From positions 310,001-374,000 of the forward strand of contig CAVYRO010000003.1 of NCBI GenBank assembly GCA_963771005.1: 64,000 nt of DNA. The letters are read 5' to 3'. Of the stretch, positions 34,240 through 42,965 are shown piece after piece (position 1 is the first letter of the stretch; the number at the start of each line of letters is the position of its first letter). This DNA comes from DASQZK01 sp963771005. Its GTDB lineage: Bacteria; Bacteroidota; Bacteroidia; Bacteroidales; GCA-2748055. The notes under the pieces are model-generated. The model had not been told where the DNA came from. It ran no database searches and worked only from the letters and a program-made list of their open reading frames with translations. The position numbers and the translations under genes were made by a program.

Positions 34240-35853
34240 TTATTTGCTTTTTCCATGCCGGAGGAACCTTTGAACGGAATAGGCATACCACTGAACAATC
34301 AGAGAATTCCAGGATTCCCCGTAGATCTTTATCTTCATGCCTTTCTGCGAAATATCCTCCCTGAGGCAGGAGGTGATCTCGCGCATGAAGAGCCTGTCTC
34401 TGCCGGAAGTCATTATCCTCCTGATCCTTTCAGGGAAAAGGGTACGGATCCGGTTTCTCCGCCGGGCGCGTTCGATAATCTTTTCGCTGGTTTTGCCTTC
34501 ATGATTAAAATTGATATCGTACCTGGAAAAAATATCATTGGCAAGAATATCGTCATAAAGGTACTTATTGACCTTGGCATGCAGGGGGAGCCTTCTGAAA
34601 AAATCGGTCATATCAAGGTCGCAGAGCGGGAGCCGGAATTCATAGCCGAAAAAGGTGTAAACGGAACAGGAATTGGCTATGATCTTTGCATATCTTTCTT
34701 TAAAATCGAAATCTTCATGAATGGAGTAGGAAAGATCGGAATCCTTCACGAATTTTTCCTGGATGCGTTTCTCAATCCGGTCATTAATGATGCGGATCTC
34801 TCTGCGGCGGGGTTTTTTATAAATATATTTCTGGTATAAGATCCGTTGGGCGATCTGGCTGACAGACTCCTCCAGGCTGAGATTGCCATATTTGTACAAC
34901 ATTCCCCCTGCAAGAAAATTTCCATAGTGACCCGGAATAAAGACGCTGTCGGCAGGAACAAGATTTTCTTCCTTAAGATGTTTCACAGCAAAATATTCCT
35001 GAATGGGGATCATGGAGGTCATCCTTGCGGAATACTGCACAAAATCCAAAAAATTATTTGTCTTGATGAAATCCCGGATGAGATGTTTTGAGTATTCGAC
35101 AAATATCCATGGGAATCCCAGTTTTTCGGCAACCTGCCGGGCTATTACAGCATCGGAATTGTTTTTCCGGCCATACGAAAAGCAGATGACTTTTCCATAG
35201 CCGTAATATTTCAGCATGGAAGCTACCAGCCTGGAATCGTATCCCCCACTGAGGGGGACAATGGCGGTTTTGCCTTCCAGGCTGGCGATGAGCCTCGGAA
35301 AAGATAAAGCGAATACCTTTTTTGCTTCTTCCCGCAGTTCCGGATAGGATTCCTCCCTAACAGTCTGGCAGCGGTAGGAATGATAGAACTTCGTACCGGG
35401 TTCACCGTCATTGAACCGGATCATCTCACCGGCCTGGATCTGCCTGATGCCGTCGGTCAGGGTATAGTTTCCCGTAACATAACCTGTGGCAAGAAATTCG
35501 GCAAGGGCTGATTTGTCCTCTCCCGTCAGACCTTTGGTTAAGGAAAGCAGGTAGGGATCATCGGAAATGCTCCTGTCATCCTTCCGGACGGTATAGAATA
35601 AAGGGAAGGACCTGTAAGGATCGGTTGCAGCCACTCTTTCTCCGTCGAGATCCATAACGATACTGAATATACCATTGGCATAGCTCACTCTTTCGAGAAA
35701 ATCGGAGGAAGAACGGATCCCTTCGAAGTACCGGGGTAGATTTTCACCTGACCATAGGTTCCCGGCACGGTCGAAGAAACATCCTTTGGCCCGGATCTTC
35801 TCCGTTTTGAACCAGGGGAATCCCTTGTTGTTATGAAGCCATACTTTTTCCAT
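34240..35853 (-). CDS. Asparagine synthase-like protein lacking the glutaminase cysteine
   Basis: 537 residues with an N-terminal class II glutamine-amidotransferase-like fold (ANGIFSIVMDLDGERVAATDPYRSFPLFY) and a C-terminal ATP pyrophosphatase domain (VPLSGGYDSRLVASML). The N-terminus is MEKVWLHNNK: position 2 is Glu, not the Cys nucleophile needed for glutamine hydrolysis, so the amidotransferase half is probably inactive or ammonia-using. Such proteins occur in glycan and natural product clusters. It overlaps the next gene upstream by 23 bases (35831-35853), and is the last gene of a three-gene glycan set with a glycosyltransferase and a methyltransferase. Confidence 0.85.
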   Translation of the reverse strand: MEKVWLHNNKGFPWFKTEKIRAKGCFFDRAGNLWSGENLPRYFEGIRSSSDFLERVSYANGIFSIVMDLDGERVAATDPYRSFPLFYTVRKDDRSISDDPYLLSLTKGLTGEDKSALAEFLATGYVTGNYTLTDGIRQIQAGEMIRFNDGEPGTKFYHSYRCQTVREESYPELREEAKKVFALSFPRLIASLEGKTAIVPLSGGYDSRLVASMLKYYGYGKVICFSYGRKNNSDAVIARQVAEKLGFPWIFVEYSKHLIRDFIKTNNFLDFVQYSARMTSMIPIQEYFAVKHLKEENLVPADSVFIPGHYGNFLAGGMLYKYGNLSLEESVSQIAQRILYQKYIYKKPRRREIRIINDRIEKRIQEKFVKDSDLSYSIHEDFDFKERYAKIIANSCSVYTFFGYEFRLPLCDLDMTDFFRRLPLHAKVNKYLYDDILANDIFSRYDINFNHEGKTSEKIIERARRRNRIRTLFPERIRRIMTSGRDRLFMREITSCLREDISQKGMKIKIYGESWNSLIVQWYAYSVQRFLRHGKSK

Positions 35854-37030
35854 CCAGGATCTCTTTTATCATGCTGTGATAACGGTCCCTGATCACCCCG
35901 ACCGCGTAATTATCAACCACATCCTGCCTGATCTTCTCCGGATCATAATTGTCATAATTGTCATAGATATTTTCCATTGCCCGGATGAGATCCTGGACAC
36001 TGTCGGGTTCCACGAGAAGTCCGTCCGTATCCTTCACGATAAATTCAGGACCTCCTGAGTATGTGGATATCACGGGGCATCCGGTCGACATAGCTTCGAT
36101 CAGCACAACGCCGAACGCTTCGAACCGGCTGGGCAGAATGAAGAGGTTTGCCAGTTGCATTTCCCGTTTCACTTCCTCCCTGGGAACATACCTGTGAATG
36201 GTGACCCTGTCGGCTACCCCGAAACGGCGGGCCATTTTTTTAAGTTTCCTGTATTTGCTTCCCCTTCCTCCGATCCTGAGATAAAACTCACCCTCGTGAT
36301 TTTTCACGAACCGGGCGAACGCCTCGATTAGAATGTCAAAACCTTTAACATACTCGAGGGTCCCAAATCCAAGGAAAATAAAGGGCTCTTTTTTCCTCCG
36401 GGCCGGAGGGGGTACAAAAAAATTGGTATCTATAAGGCTCGGGATGGTGAGTACCTTGTTCCGTATCCCCGGTGAGATACTGATAAGCTGCAAATAGATG
36501 GCCTGGCTTACGGTCACTATCCTGTCGGCATGTGAAAGGCTGCTTCGTATATAGGGGAAATACCACTCCCGGAACATTTTCTGGGTCGATTCGATATCCC
36601 TGGCAAAACGGCTGCGGTGTTCAACGAGAATATAAGGGATATTGTATTCTTCTTTTATCCTTGACGCCACATACCCTGCCCATATGGCGCTGTGGGCGAT
36701 GATAATATCAGGTTCGCCAAACCGGTTTACATAATCCCCGAACAGCTGGAGATACTTATTCACCCATCCATTCACACTCCTTTTTTCCATTTTCGGCCAT
36801 CGCAGATAACCCGAACGGATCACTTTTAAAGGACCTTCAATATGGACTGTTGTTCCCCGCGACCTGAAAATCTGGTCCAGGGTATGGCTGGTAAGTCCGA
36901 GGACCCTGTTCACCAGCACATCCACACGGAAATTCCCATAATGCAGTGCTTCTGCATGATCCTTGAAAAAACCTCCACCGTCGGGAAGGTACCACGAGGG
37001 GAGAATAAGGATTTTGGTCTCGTTTTTCAA
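35831..37030 (-). CDS. Glycosyltransferase family 4 protein
   Basis: A retaining GT-B glycosyltransferase of 399 residues. The C-terminal half has LFILPSRFEAFGVVLIEAMSTG with the family EX7E pair and the nearby GFGTLEYVKGFDILIEAFARF segment; the N-terminal Rossmann half has IIIAHSAIWAGY. It would transfer a sugar from a nucleotide donor to a surface-glycan precursor at the inner face of the membrane. Overlaps the methyltransferase gene by 4 bases at one end and the asparagine synthase-like gene by 23 bases at the other, so the three are surely co-transcribed. Confidence 0.92.
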   Translation of the reverse strand: MKNETKILILPSWYLPDGGGFFKDHAEALHYGNFRVDVLVNRVLGLTSHTLDQIFRSRGTTVHIEGPLKVIRSGYLRWPKMEKRSVNGWVNKYLQLFGDYVNRFGEPDIIIAHSAIWAGYVASRIKEEYNIPYILVEHRSRFARDIESTQKMFREWYFPYIRSSLSHADRIVTVSQAIYLQLISISPGIRNKVLTIPSLIDTNFFVPPPARRKKEPFIFLGFGTLEYVKGFDILIEAFARFVKNHEGEFYLRIGGRGSKYRKLKKMARRFGVADRVTIHRYVPREEVKREMQLANLFILPSRFEAFGVVLIEAMSTGCPVISTYSGGPEFIVKDTDGLLVEPDSVQDLIRAMENIYDNYDNYDPEKIRQDVVDNYAVGVIRDRYHSMIKEILDGKSMAS

Positions 37031-37845
37031 CGTCCTTCGGTTTTTATATAACTTATCTTGACCTTATAATGAAAACCGGGCGTGACGGGTTCCGACAACT
37101 GCGTTGACGGAAATTTTTTCCGGATGAGAACAGCTGATTTCGTATTTGCGACATGGTAGAGATAGGGATGAAGTTCCTTCGGCGTACCATCGAGAATCCC
37201 TGCCAGAACCTCAAACCGGACTTCTTCGGGGGTTAAGCCGTAATCATGCCAGACGACCACAGATCCCGGATGGACCAGGTGCCTGAAGATCTCCTGCGTA
37301 TCTTTTTTTACAAAATCGTAATGATGGTCCCCGTCAATAAATATCAGGTCGAACTTACGTCCCAGGGAACCGAAATCATAATCCGAGGAGTTTCCTTTGA
37401 GATGAACAACATTTTGCAGTTGCTCCGAAAAATAGCCCTGGAGCCTGATATATTCCTCACTCACATTCATTGCCCTTAATTCTGCGTCCGAAAGGTTCAA
37501 TGTAAAACATTCCTGTGCCACTTCGGAAACATTTGCCACACTTTCGCCCCGCCAGGTTCCGATCTCAAAATAGGAACAGTTTTTAAAACCTGCAGCAAGT
37601 TTTTTCAGCAGGACGATATCCGTAACGAGGGAACCTCCGTCGAGAAAGGTGAAAATATTTAACTCGCCGCCGGCTTCCTCTCCGAAAAGCTGATCCGGTG
37701 AAATTACCGGCAGACCCTTCGGAAAACCCGAATGCTTTATAACCCGTTGCTTCCAGATGTCCGGTTCCTGGAGAACCCGGTTAAGCAACCACGGATTCCT
37801 GATGATATGACCGGTAGCCCTGAAAGCTTTAACGATTTTGTTCAT
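37027..37845 (-). CDS. Class I SAM-dependent methyltransferase (Methyltransf_24 type)
   Basis: A 272-residue protein. The SAM-binding motif is YFEIGTWRGESV, later motif DLIFIDGDHHYD and a catalytic-site-like SVVVWHDYG. Similar enzymes modify sugars or other small molecules in surface polysaccharide clusters. It is the first gene of the three-gene set, overlapping the glycosyltransferase gene by 4 bases. A TATCTTTG -7 motif ends six bases before the ATG. Confidence 0.85.
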   Translation of the reverse strand: MNKIVKAFRATGHIIRNPWLLNRVLQEPDIWKQRVIKHSGFPKGLPVISPDQLFGEEAGGELNIFTFLDGGSLVTDIVLLKKLAAGFKNCSYFEIGTWRGESVANVSEVAQECFTLNLSDAELRAMNVSEEYIRLQGYFSEQLQNVVHLKGNSSDYDFGSLGRKFDLIFIDGDHHYDFVKKDTQEIFRHLVHPGSVVVWHDYGLTPEEVRFEVLAGILDGTPKELHPYLYHVANTKSAVLIRKKFPSTQLSEPVTPGFHYKVKISYIKTEGR

Positions 37846-37850
37846 TCCGA

Positions 37851-37858
37851 CAAAGATA
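37851..37858 (-). promoter_or_regulatory. Putative -7 element close to the methyltransferase start
   Basis: Reads TATCTTTG on the minus strand, 6 bases before the ATG at 37845. If used, the transcript would be nearly leaderless. Confidence 0.4.
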
Positions 37859-38117
37859 TATACCTAAACAAACTTTATGGCACATTGATGAAACAAAATC
37901 CCGTGAATGGCAGGAGCCGGTCCCTGATTCTGTTTATCCCGCCCCCGGATCCTGCAAATTTAACATATCCTGCCGTAATATCTTCATCGGGAAACGCTTT
38001 ATGTCCAAGTCAATAAGGCCTGCCCCGGAAATGATTGAATAGCGGGGTATACGACAAATCGACCGGCATTCTTTCTTTGGCATATCCTTTGACATATTTT
38101 GTTTCTGACAAAACCAT

Positions 38118-38125
38118 TATATTTG
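38118..38125 (+). promoter_or_regulatory. Putative -7 element for the Bax1-I gene
   Basis: TATATTTG matches TAnnTTTG, 21 bases before the ATG. A Shine-Dalgarno-like GAGGTG precedes the start. Confidence 0.45.
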
Positions 38126-38145
38126 AAAACAATTGAGGTGAAAAA

Positions 38146-38907
38146 ATGAACATTAACAGATCTTCAAATCCGGTGCTGAGTGAGAACATATTCAGGAGAT
38201 CGGGAATTGCGGCTGACCGCAGTGAGTCGATGACGATAAGAGGTACGGTCAATAAAATTTTTATCATGCTGTTGCTCGTTTTCCTGGGTGCGGCATATAC
38301 GTGGAAATTCATGGTGGCGGGGAATGTTTCGTCCCTCTCTACCTATATGTGGATCGGAGCGATCGGTGGATTCATCACGGCGCTCGTGACAGTTTTCAAA
38401 CCGGCCTGGTCACCGGTTTCAGCGCCGGTTTATTCGGTGCTGGAGGGGTTGTTCCTCGGCGGAATTTCGGCTGTCCTAAATGCACAGCCGCAATTTCACA
38501 ATATCGTGACAAATGCTGTCATGCTGACATTCGGTACCCTTTTCGCCATGCTTTTCATTTACCGGACAGGCATCATCAAGGTAACTAATAAATTCAGACT
38601 TGGCGTTGTTGCAGCCACAGGAGGGATTGCCGTAGCCTACTTTATATCGATCATCCTGGGGCTCTTTGGCATAGACACAGGCTTTCTTTCCTTTGGCGGA
38701 GGATCTATGGGGATTATCATCAGCCTGGTGGTCATTGTGGTAGCAGCGCTGAACCTCGTTCTGGATTTTGATTTTATTGACAATGCCGCACGTGCAGGCG
38801 TGCCCAAATACATGGAATGGTACGGGGCTTTCGGGCTCATCGTAACTCTCGTATGGCTTTATATTGAATTCCTGCGATTGCTGGCACGGTTGTCCAGCAG
38901 AAATTAA
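38146..38907 (+). CDS. Bax inhibitor-1 / YccA family membrane protein
   Basis: A 253-residue integral membrane protein with about seven hydrophobic segments. The N-terminus carries NPVLSENIFRR, then MTIRGTVNKIFIMLLLVFLG, as in bacterial Bax1-I proteins of the YbhL/YccA type; later comes APVYSVLEGLFLGGISAVLN, and the end has LDFDFIDNAARAGVPKYMEW, a conserved signature with acidic residues implicated in calcium leak in this superfamily. Role in bacteria is not settled. It runs 10 bases ahead of the aminotransferase gene and may share its transcript. Confidence 0.9.
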   Translation: MNINRSSNPVLSENIFRRSGIAADRSESMTIRGTVNKIFIMLLLVFLGAAYTWKFMVAGNVSSLSTYMWIGAIGGFITALVTVFKPAWSPVSAPVYSVLEGLFLGGISAVLNAQPQFHNIVTNAVMLTFGTLFAMLFIYRTGIIKVTNKFRLGVVAATGGIAVAYFISIILGLFGIDTGFLSFGGGSMGIIISLVVIVVAALNLVLDFDFIDNAARAGVPKYMEWYGAFGLIVTLVWLYIEFLRLLARLSSRN

Positions 38908-38917
38908 CACTATACGA

Positions 38918-40393
38918 ATGCAGAACCTCGAAGAGTATTTCGAGCAGTTCCGGCGGGATATTATCGGAATTGACGAGGAATTTAAATCGCCCTACGGCCG
39001 TAAAAAGATCCTTTATGCCGACTGGATCGCAAGCGGCAGATTATACGGTCCGATCGAAAAAAAGCTCCTTGAGGATTTCGGGCCCTATGTAGCAAATACC
39101 CATACCGAGACAAATACCACCGGCACAATGATGACCAGGAGTTACCGGTATGCACACCGTTTCATTAAAAAACATGTCAATGCCGGACCGGGGGATGTGA
39201 TCATTACCGCCGGGTACGGCATGACATCCGTGGTGAACAAGCTTCAGCGGATCCTGAGTATGAAGGGATGCGGCACCCGTTATGGCAAGGAATGTCCCAA
39301 AATGAAAAGCCGGCCGGTCGTATTCGTCACGCATATGGAGCATCATTCGAACCATACATCCTGGTATGAAACCATTGCCGATATCGTCCAGCTGACACCC
39401 GGTCCCGGGTTGCTCGTCGACCCCGGGGAATTAAGGCGACAGCTTGAAAAATACAATGACAGAGAATTCAAGATCGGTTCTTTCACAGCTTGTTCCAACG
39501 TGACAGGCATCAGAACGCCGTACCATAAACTTGCCGCCATTATGCACGAATTTGGCGGGTTATGTTTTATCGACTTTGCGGCATCCGCACCCTACGATGA
39601 TATTGACATGAACCCGGAAGACCCGATGGAGAAACTTGATGCGATCTATTTTTCACCGCATAAATTTCTCGGGGGGCCGGGCTCTTCCGGAGTACTAATC
39701 TTCGACTCCAACATGTATAAGGCCGACGTTCCCGACAATCCCGGAGGCGGTACGGTCGATTGGACGAACCCGTGGGGGAGGTATAAATATGTCGATGATA
39801 TTGAAGCCCGTGAAGACGGGGGAACACCTGGCTTCCTGGAATCGATCAGGGCAGCCCTTGCCATCGGGCTGAAGGAAAAAATGGGTGTGGCGAACATCCA
39901 GGCGCGTGAAAAAGAGCTCCTGGCGATCGCATTTCCCCTGCTCCGGGCCATTCCCGGGATCCGGATCCTGGCCGGTAACTTTGAAGACAGGCTCGGCGTG
40001 ATCTCTTTCTATCATGAATCCATTCATTTTAACATTATCGTAAAACTTCTCAACGACCATTACGGTATCCAGGTCAGGGGAGGGTGCGCCTGTGCAGGGA
40101 CATACGGACATTACCTCCTCCAGGTAAGCTATAAAAAATCGCAGGAGATCACGGACAAGATCAACCATGGCGATCTCTCTGAAAAGCCCGGCTGGGTGAG
40201 GTGGTCTCTGCATCCTGTGATGAAGGACAGGGAAATCCGGTATTTTGCGGATGCCCTGAAATCAATAGTCGAAAATTTCAGGGAATGGGAAAAAGATTAT
40301 GTATATTTAAATCGCAGCAATGAGTATGCCCATAAAACCGAGATCGAAAGCCGCGAACATGATGCGATCGTTGAAAGCTGGTTTTCCATCTGA
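38918..40393 (+). CDS. Class V aminotransferase / cysteine desulfurase-like protein
   Basis: A PLP-dependent enzyme. ATG at 38918 gives 491 residues starting MQNLEEYFEQFRRDI. The PLP lysine lies in YFSPHKFLGGPGSSG near residue 249, preceded by FIDFAASAPYDDI with the expected Asp. VTHMEHHSNHTSWYE matches the family's substrate-binding stretch, and the C-terminal region has RGGCACAGTYGH, with the cysteines where cysteine desulfurases carry their catalytic loop. It lies between the Bax1-I gene and a GNAT-like gene, 15 bases from the latter. The substrate is not known; longer than typical NifS/SufS by about 80 residues. Confidence 0.85.
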   Translation: MQNLEEYFEQFRRDIIGIDEEFKSPYGRKKILYADWIASGRLYGPIEKKLLEDFGPYVANTHTETNTTGTMMTRSYRYAHRFIKKHVNAGPGDVIITAGYGMTSVVNKLQRILSMKGCGTRYGKECPKMKSRPVVFVTHMEHHSNHTSWYETIADIVQLTPGPGLLVDPGELRRQLEKYNDREFKIGSFTACSNVTGIRTPYHKLAAIMHEFGGLCFIDFAASAPYDDIDMNPEDPMEKLDAIYFSPHKFLGGPGSSGVLIFDSNMYKADVPDNPGGGTVDWTNPWGRYKYVDDIEAREDGGTPGFLESIRAALAIGLKEKMGVANIQAREKELLAIAFPLLRAIPGIRILAGNFEDRLGVISFYHESIHFNIIVKLLNDHYGIQVRGGCACAGTYGHYLLQVSYKKSQEITDKINHGDLSEKPGWVRWSLHPVMKDREIRYFADALKSIVENFREWEKDYVYLNRSNEYAHKTEIESREHDAIVESWFSI

Positions 40394-40408
40394 AATACCT
40401 GAGAAAAG

Positions 40409-41617
40409 ATGACATTAATTCAAGTCACCGGCAGGAAAACGGAGAAGGAATTTATCAAAGTCCCCAAAATATTATACCGTAAAGATCTGAACTGGGTTTG
40501 TCCGATGGATAGCGAGATCAGGTCAAGGTTCAACCCGGATCACAATCCGCATATGCGCGACGGCGAGGCCATCCGCTGGGTATTGAAAGATGATAAGGGT
40601 AAACTTATCGGGCGTCTGGCAGCTTTCTACAGCCGCGAAAAAGCCGGGGCCGACAAAGTTCCTTCAGGCGGAATGGGACTTTTCGAATGCATTGATGATG
40701 AAAAGGCCGCCTTCCTCCTCTTTGATGCAGCCGGGAACTGGCTCCGGTCGAAAGGTATGAAAGCCATGGATGCTCCCGTTAATTTCGGCGAAAATGATAA
40801 CAATTGGGGTCTCCTCGTCGAGGGATTCACTCATCCGGGGTTCGGAATGCCCTATAATTTCCCCTATTACCGGAAATTTTTTGAAGATTACGGATTCAGC
40901 ATCTATTTCCGCCAATACAGCTATCACCTCGATCTGACCAGGACCTTCCCGGAAAGATTCTGGAAGATTGCCGAATGGATCGGGAAAAAACCCGACTTTC
41001 ATTTCCGGCCGTTTGCTTACCGCGATGCCGAAAAGTTCATTGCCGATATGGTTCAGATTTATAACGAGGCATGGAAGGATTTCAAGGAAAATTTCACACC
41101 GTTGAAACTGCAGGATGTCCGGGAAGGAATGATGAAGGCGAAACCGATCCTCGATCCCGACCTGATCTGGTTCGCTTACTACAAAGATGAGCCCATCGGA
41201 TTTTTTATCATGTTTCCCGATATAAACCAGATACTGAAAAAGCTGGACGGACGGATGCATATCCTGAATATGATCCGATTCCTGTATTATAAGAATACAG
41301 GCACGATCAACCGTATACGCGCACAGATCGCCGGCGTGGTCCCGCGGTTTCAAAATTCCGGAGTGGAATCGGGCATTTTCTGGCATCTCAACGAAAAGAT
41401 GAAGCACAAATCCCAGTACGGAGAGATCGAACTCTCATGGGTGGGCGATTTCAATCCGAAAATGATAGCCCTCTATGAGGCTGTCGGGGCGACAAAGGCT
41501 AAAACACATCATACCTACAGGTATATGCTTGATCCGGAGATACCCTTTGAACGCTTCATGCCCGGCAAAGCAGGAAATACCATCAGCAGGAAAAACAAAA
41601 CGGCCGATATCCGGTAA
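40409..41617 (+). CDS. GNAT-like conserved protein
   Basis: 402 residues, probably cytoplasmic, with landmarks VTGRKTEKEFIKVPKILY, PHMRDGEAIRWVLKDDKGKLIGRLAAFY, MKAMDAPVNFGENDNNWG and IELSWVGDFNPKMIALYEAVGA. The second half is a GNAT acyltransferase fold as judged by those motifs; the whole is a family that I recall from many Bacteroidota with no known substrate. It follows the aminotransferase gene by 15 bases on the same strand. Confidence 0.7.
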   Translation: MTLIQVTGRKTEKEFIKVPKILYRKDLNWVCPMDSEIRSRFNPDHNPHMRDGEAIRWVLKDDKGKLIGRLAAFYSREKAGADKVPSGGMGLFECIDDEKAAFLLFDAAGNWLRSKGMKAMDAPVNFGENDNNWGLLVEGFTHPGFGMPYNFPYYRKFFEDYGFSIYFRQYSYHLDLTRTFPERFWKIAEWIGKKPDFHFRPFAYRDAEKFIADMVQIYNEAWKDFKENFTPLKLQDVREGMMKAKPILDPDLIWFAYYKDEPIGFFIMFPDINQILKKLDGRMHILNMIRFLYYKNTGTINRIRAQIAGVVPRFQNSGVESGIFWHLNEKMKHKSQYGEIELSWVGDFNPKMIALYEAVGATKAKTHHTYRYMLDPEIPFERFMPGKAGNTISRKNKTADIR

Positions 41618-41668
41618 TTCCATCCGTCTGCATGGTATGCGGATCGATAAAAAAATTATGCCTTGAAT

Positions 41669-41699
41669 TTTGCTTTTTACAGATAGTTCATTAATTTTG
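41669..41699 (+). promoter_or_regulatory. Bacteroidota-type promoter for rpmE
   Basis: TTTG at 41669-41672, exactly 19 bases, then TAATTTTG at 41692-41699: a full match to the Bacteroidota -33/-7 consensus (TTTG, N19, TAnnTTTG). Transcription should start near 41706, leaving a 5' leader of about 100 bases before rpmE. Confidence 0.75.
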
Positions 41700-41806
41700 C
41701 AATCCATTTTATCAGAAGAAAATATAAAAAATACGGATAAGGATCCCGGCAAGGATTACCGGACAATTTTTGGCAGACGGCAGGGATCAAAGAAAAAATT
41801 ACAAGC

Positions 41807-42076
41807 ATGAAAAAAGATCTTCATCCTAAAAATTACAGGCTGGTTGCATTCAAAGATATGTCGAACGGACATACTTTTCTGACCCGGTCGACGGCCAATT
41901 CCAGGGAAACGATTAAACTTGAAGACGGCAAGGAATACCCCCTGATCAAGGTGGAGATATCCTCACAGTCACACCCTTTTTATACCGGTAAGATGAAACT
42001 GGTTGATACCGCAGGCCGGGTGGATAAATTCATGAGCCGTTACAAAACCCATTACGATAACAAGAACAAGAAATAA
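41807..42076 (+). CDS. rpmE2: Ribosomal protein L31, type B (zinc-independent)
   Basis: 89 residues (MKKDLHPKNYRLVAFKDMSN), clearly the type B L31: it has no cysteine at all, where zinc-binding type A L31 has four. L31 links the ribosomal subunits; type B versions support growth under zinc shortage in bacteria that have both. The C-terminus is lysine-rich. A strong consensus promoter lies upstream and an intrinsic terminator follows, so it is a single-gene unit. The long leader of about 100 bases could hold regulatory structure, none recognised. Confidence 0.95.
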   Translation: MKKDLHPKNYRLVAFKDMSNGHTFLTRSTANSRETIKLEDGKEYPLIKVEISSQSHPFYTGKMKLVDTAGRVDKFMSRYKTHYDNKNKK

Positions 42077-42100
42077 TTGATACGACTTTATTACTGAAGA

Positions 42101-42127
42101 ACCCCGGAATTCACCGGGGTTTTTTTT
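42101..42127 (+). terminator. Intrinsic terminator of rpmE2
   Basis: Stem ACCCCGG/CCGGGGT around AATTCA, followed by a run of eight T. It lies 24 bases after the rpmE2 stop. Confidence 0.92.
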
Positions 42128-42292
42128 GGGAAAGGGTTTCCACGAGGGTATGAAGGCGTGACCGCTCCCCCTAAGCTTCTGGACAGGAGGACTGCGCAAA
42201 GACACGACTGCTTCCTCAGAAACTCCGGTACGGAAGAATTTATGGCTTTCCTAATTATTGAACTTATTTAATTCGTCTCAATCTTGATGAGT

Positions 42293-42343
42293 TAAAAAAG
42301 AGCAGACATTTCTATTGTATATTTTTTCGTATGAACTGCTCTT
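42293..42343 (-). terminator. Intrinsic terminator for the leftward T9SS cargo gene
   Basis: On the minus strand AAGAGCAG (42336-42343) pairs with CTGCTCTT (42298-42305), followed by T residues at 42294-42299. The loop is long, about 30 bases. It begins 13 bases after the gene's stop. Confidence 0.55.
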
Positions 42344-42355
42344 CTATTATTTAAT

Positions 42356-42881
42356 TCAATTCTTGATAAATACATGGCTTTCTTCCCTTGTTCCTTCATT
42401 GATAATTAATACGTATGTGCCGTTCTTTAAATTCGAAATATTAATCGTTGCATGAGTTGTTTCAGATCCAAAATTTTTAGCAATGCAAACTATTCCAAAA
42501 TTATCGATGATTTTTATGGTATTTATCTTTTTAGATTCATTCAACTCATTGCCCGAAGATAATGTACTCTGCTCACCTGAGGAAGTAACTGATTCATTAT
42601 TTTGATCGATGTTGATCTCCGAACTTGCAGGATTTGGATAGATAATGAAACTTTCAAAACAGTCTTCTTGAAGAATAATGTGATTTCCTTGCGACATCCC
42701 GCAACTATTTATCAGATAAACCAGTAGATTTGGAACCACCGGGCTTAACCGGTTTAAAGAAAAAATGAGAATTGTCTGTTTGAGGAATACTGACAGTGAA
42801 ATCATCTTGGCCAATAAGGATACAATTTATTCCTGAGAATAAGTAACAAATTAAAAATAGTAGCTTAAAATAACTTTTCAT
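42356..42881 (-). pseudogene. Small T9SS cargo protein, frameshifted
   Basis: From ATG 42881 there is a signal peptide (MKSYFKLLFLICYLFSG) leading into a hydrophilic stretch, stopping at TAG 42705-42707. The T9SS type A sorting domain is in the +1 frame: FIIYPNPASSEINI, KIIDNFG, NISNLKNGTYVLIIN and a terminal Lys-Asn (HVFIKN), all hallmark sorting motifs. Skipping one base at AAA-T-AGT would join them to a protein of about 174 residues, but with very little cargo between signal and sorting domain. Either a truncated gene or an error. It lies in an AT-rich patch. Alternatively the two ORFs are separate remnants. Confidence 0.65.
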
Positions 42882-42965
42882 CGTGGTAGTTTTTATGTTG
42901 GCCTACTCTATTTAAGCAGTTCGGCATCCGATTATATTATTGTAGCAAGGTTTAAAAAATCAGGT

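Larger units (their letters stand above)
37846..38145. other. 300-base intergenic region between divergent genes
   Basis: Divergent spacer with a -7 element for the methyltransferase (37851-37858) and one for the Bax1-I gene (38118-38125). An 11-base CCGGTCCCTGA at 37917-37927 equals part of the hairpin element arm, probably by chance. No gene seen. Confidence 0.5.

Noticed and set aside
37917..37927. CCGGTCCCTGA, equal to part of the hairpin element arm
   Set aside because: Only 11 bases with no flanking similarity; expected by chance in the window.
11728..42707. Programmed +1 frameshifting at the four interrupted genes
   Set aside because: The sites share no slippery sequence or structure, and obgE, Gfo and PAP2 genes are not known to use recoding, so error or mutation is simpler.
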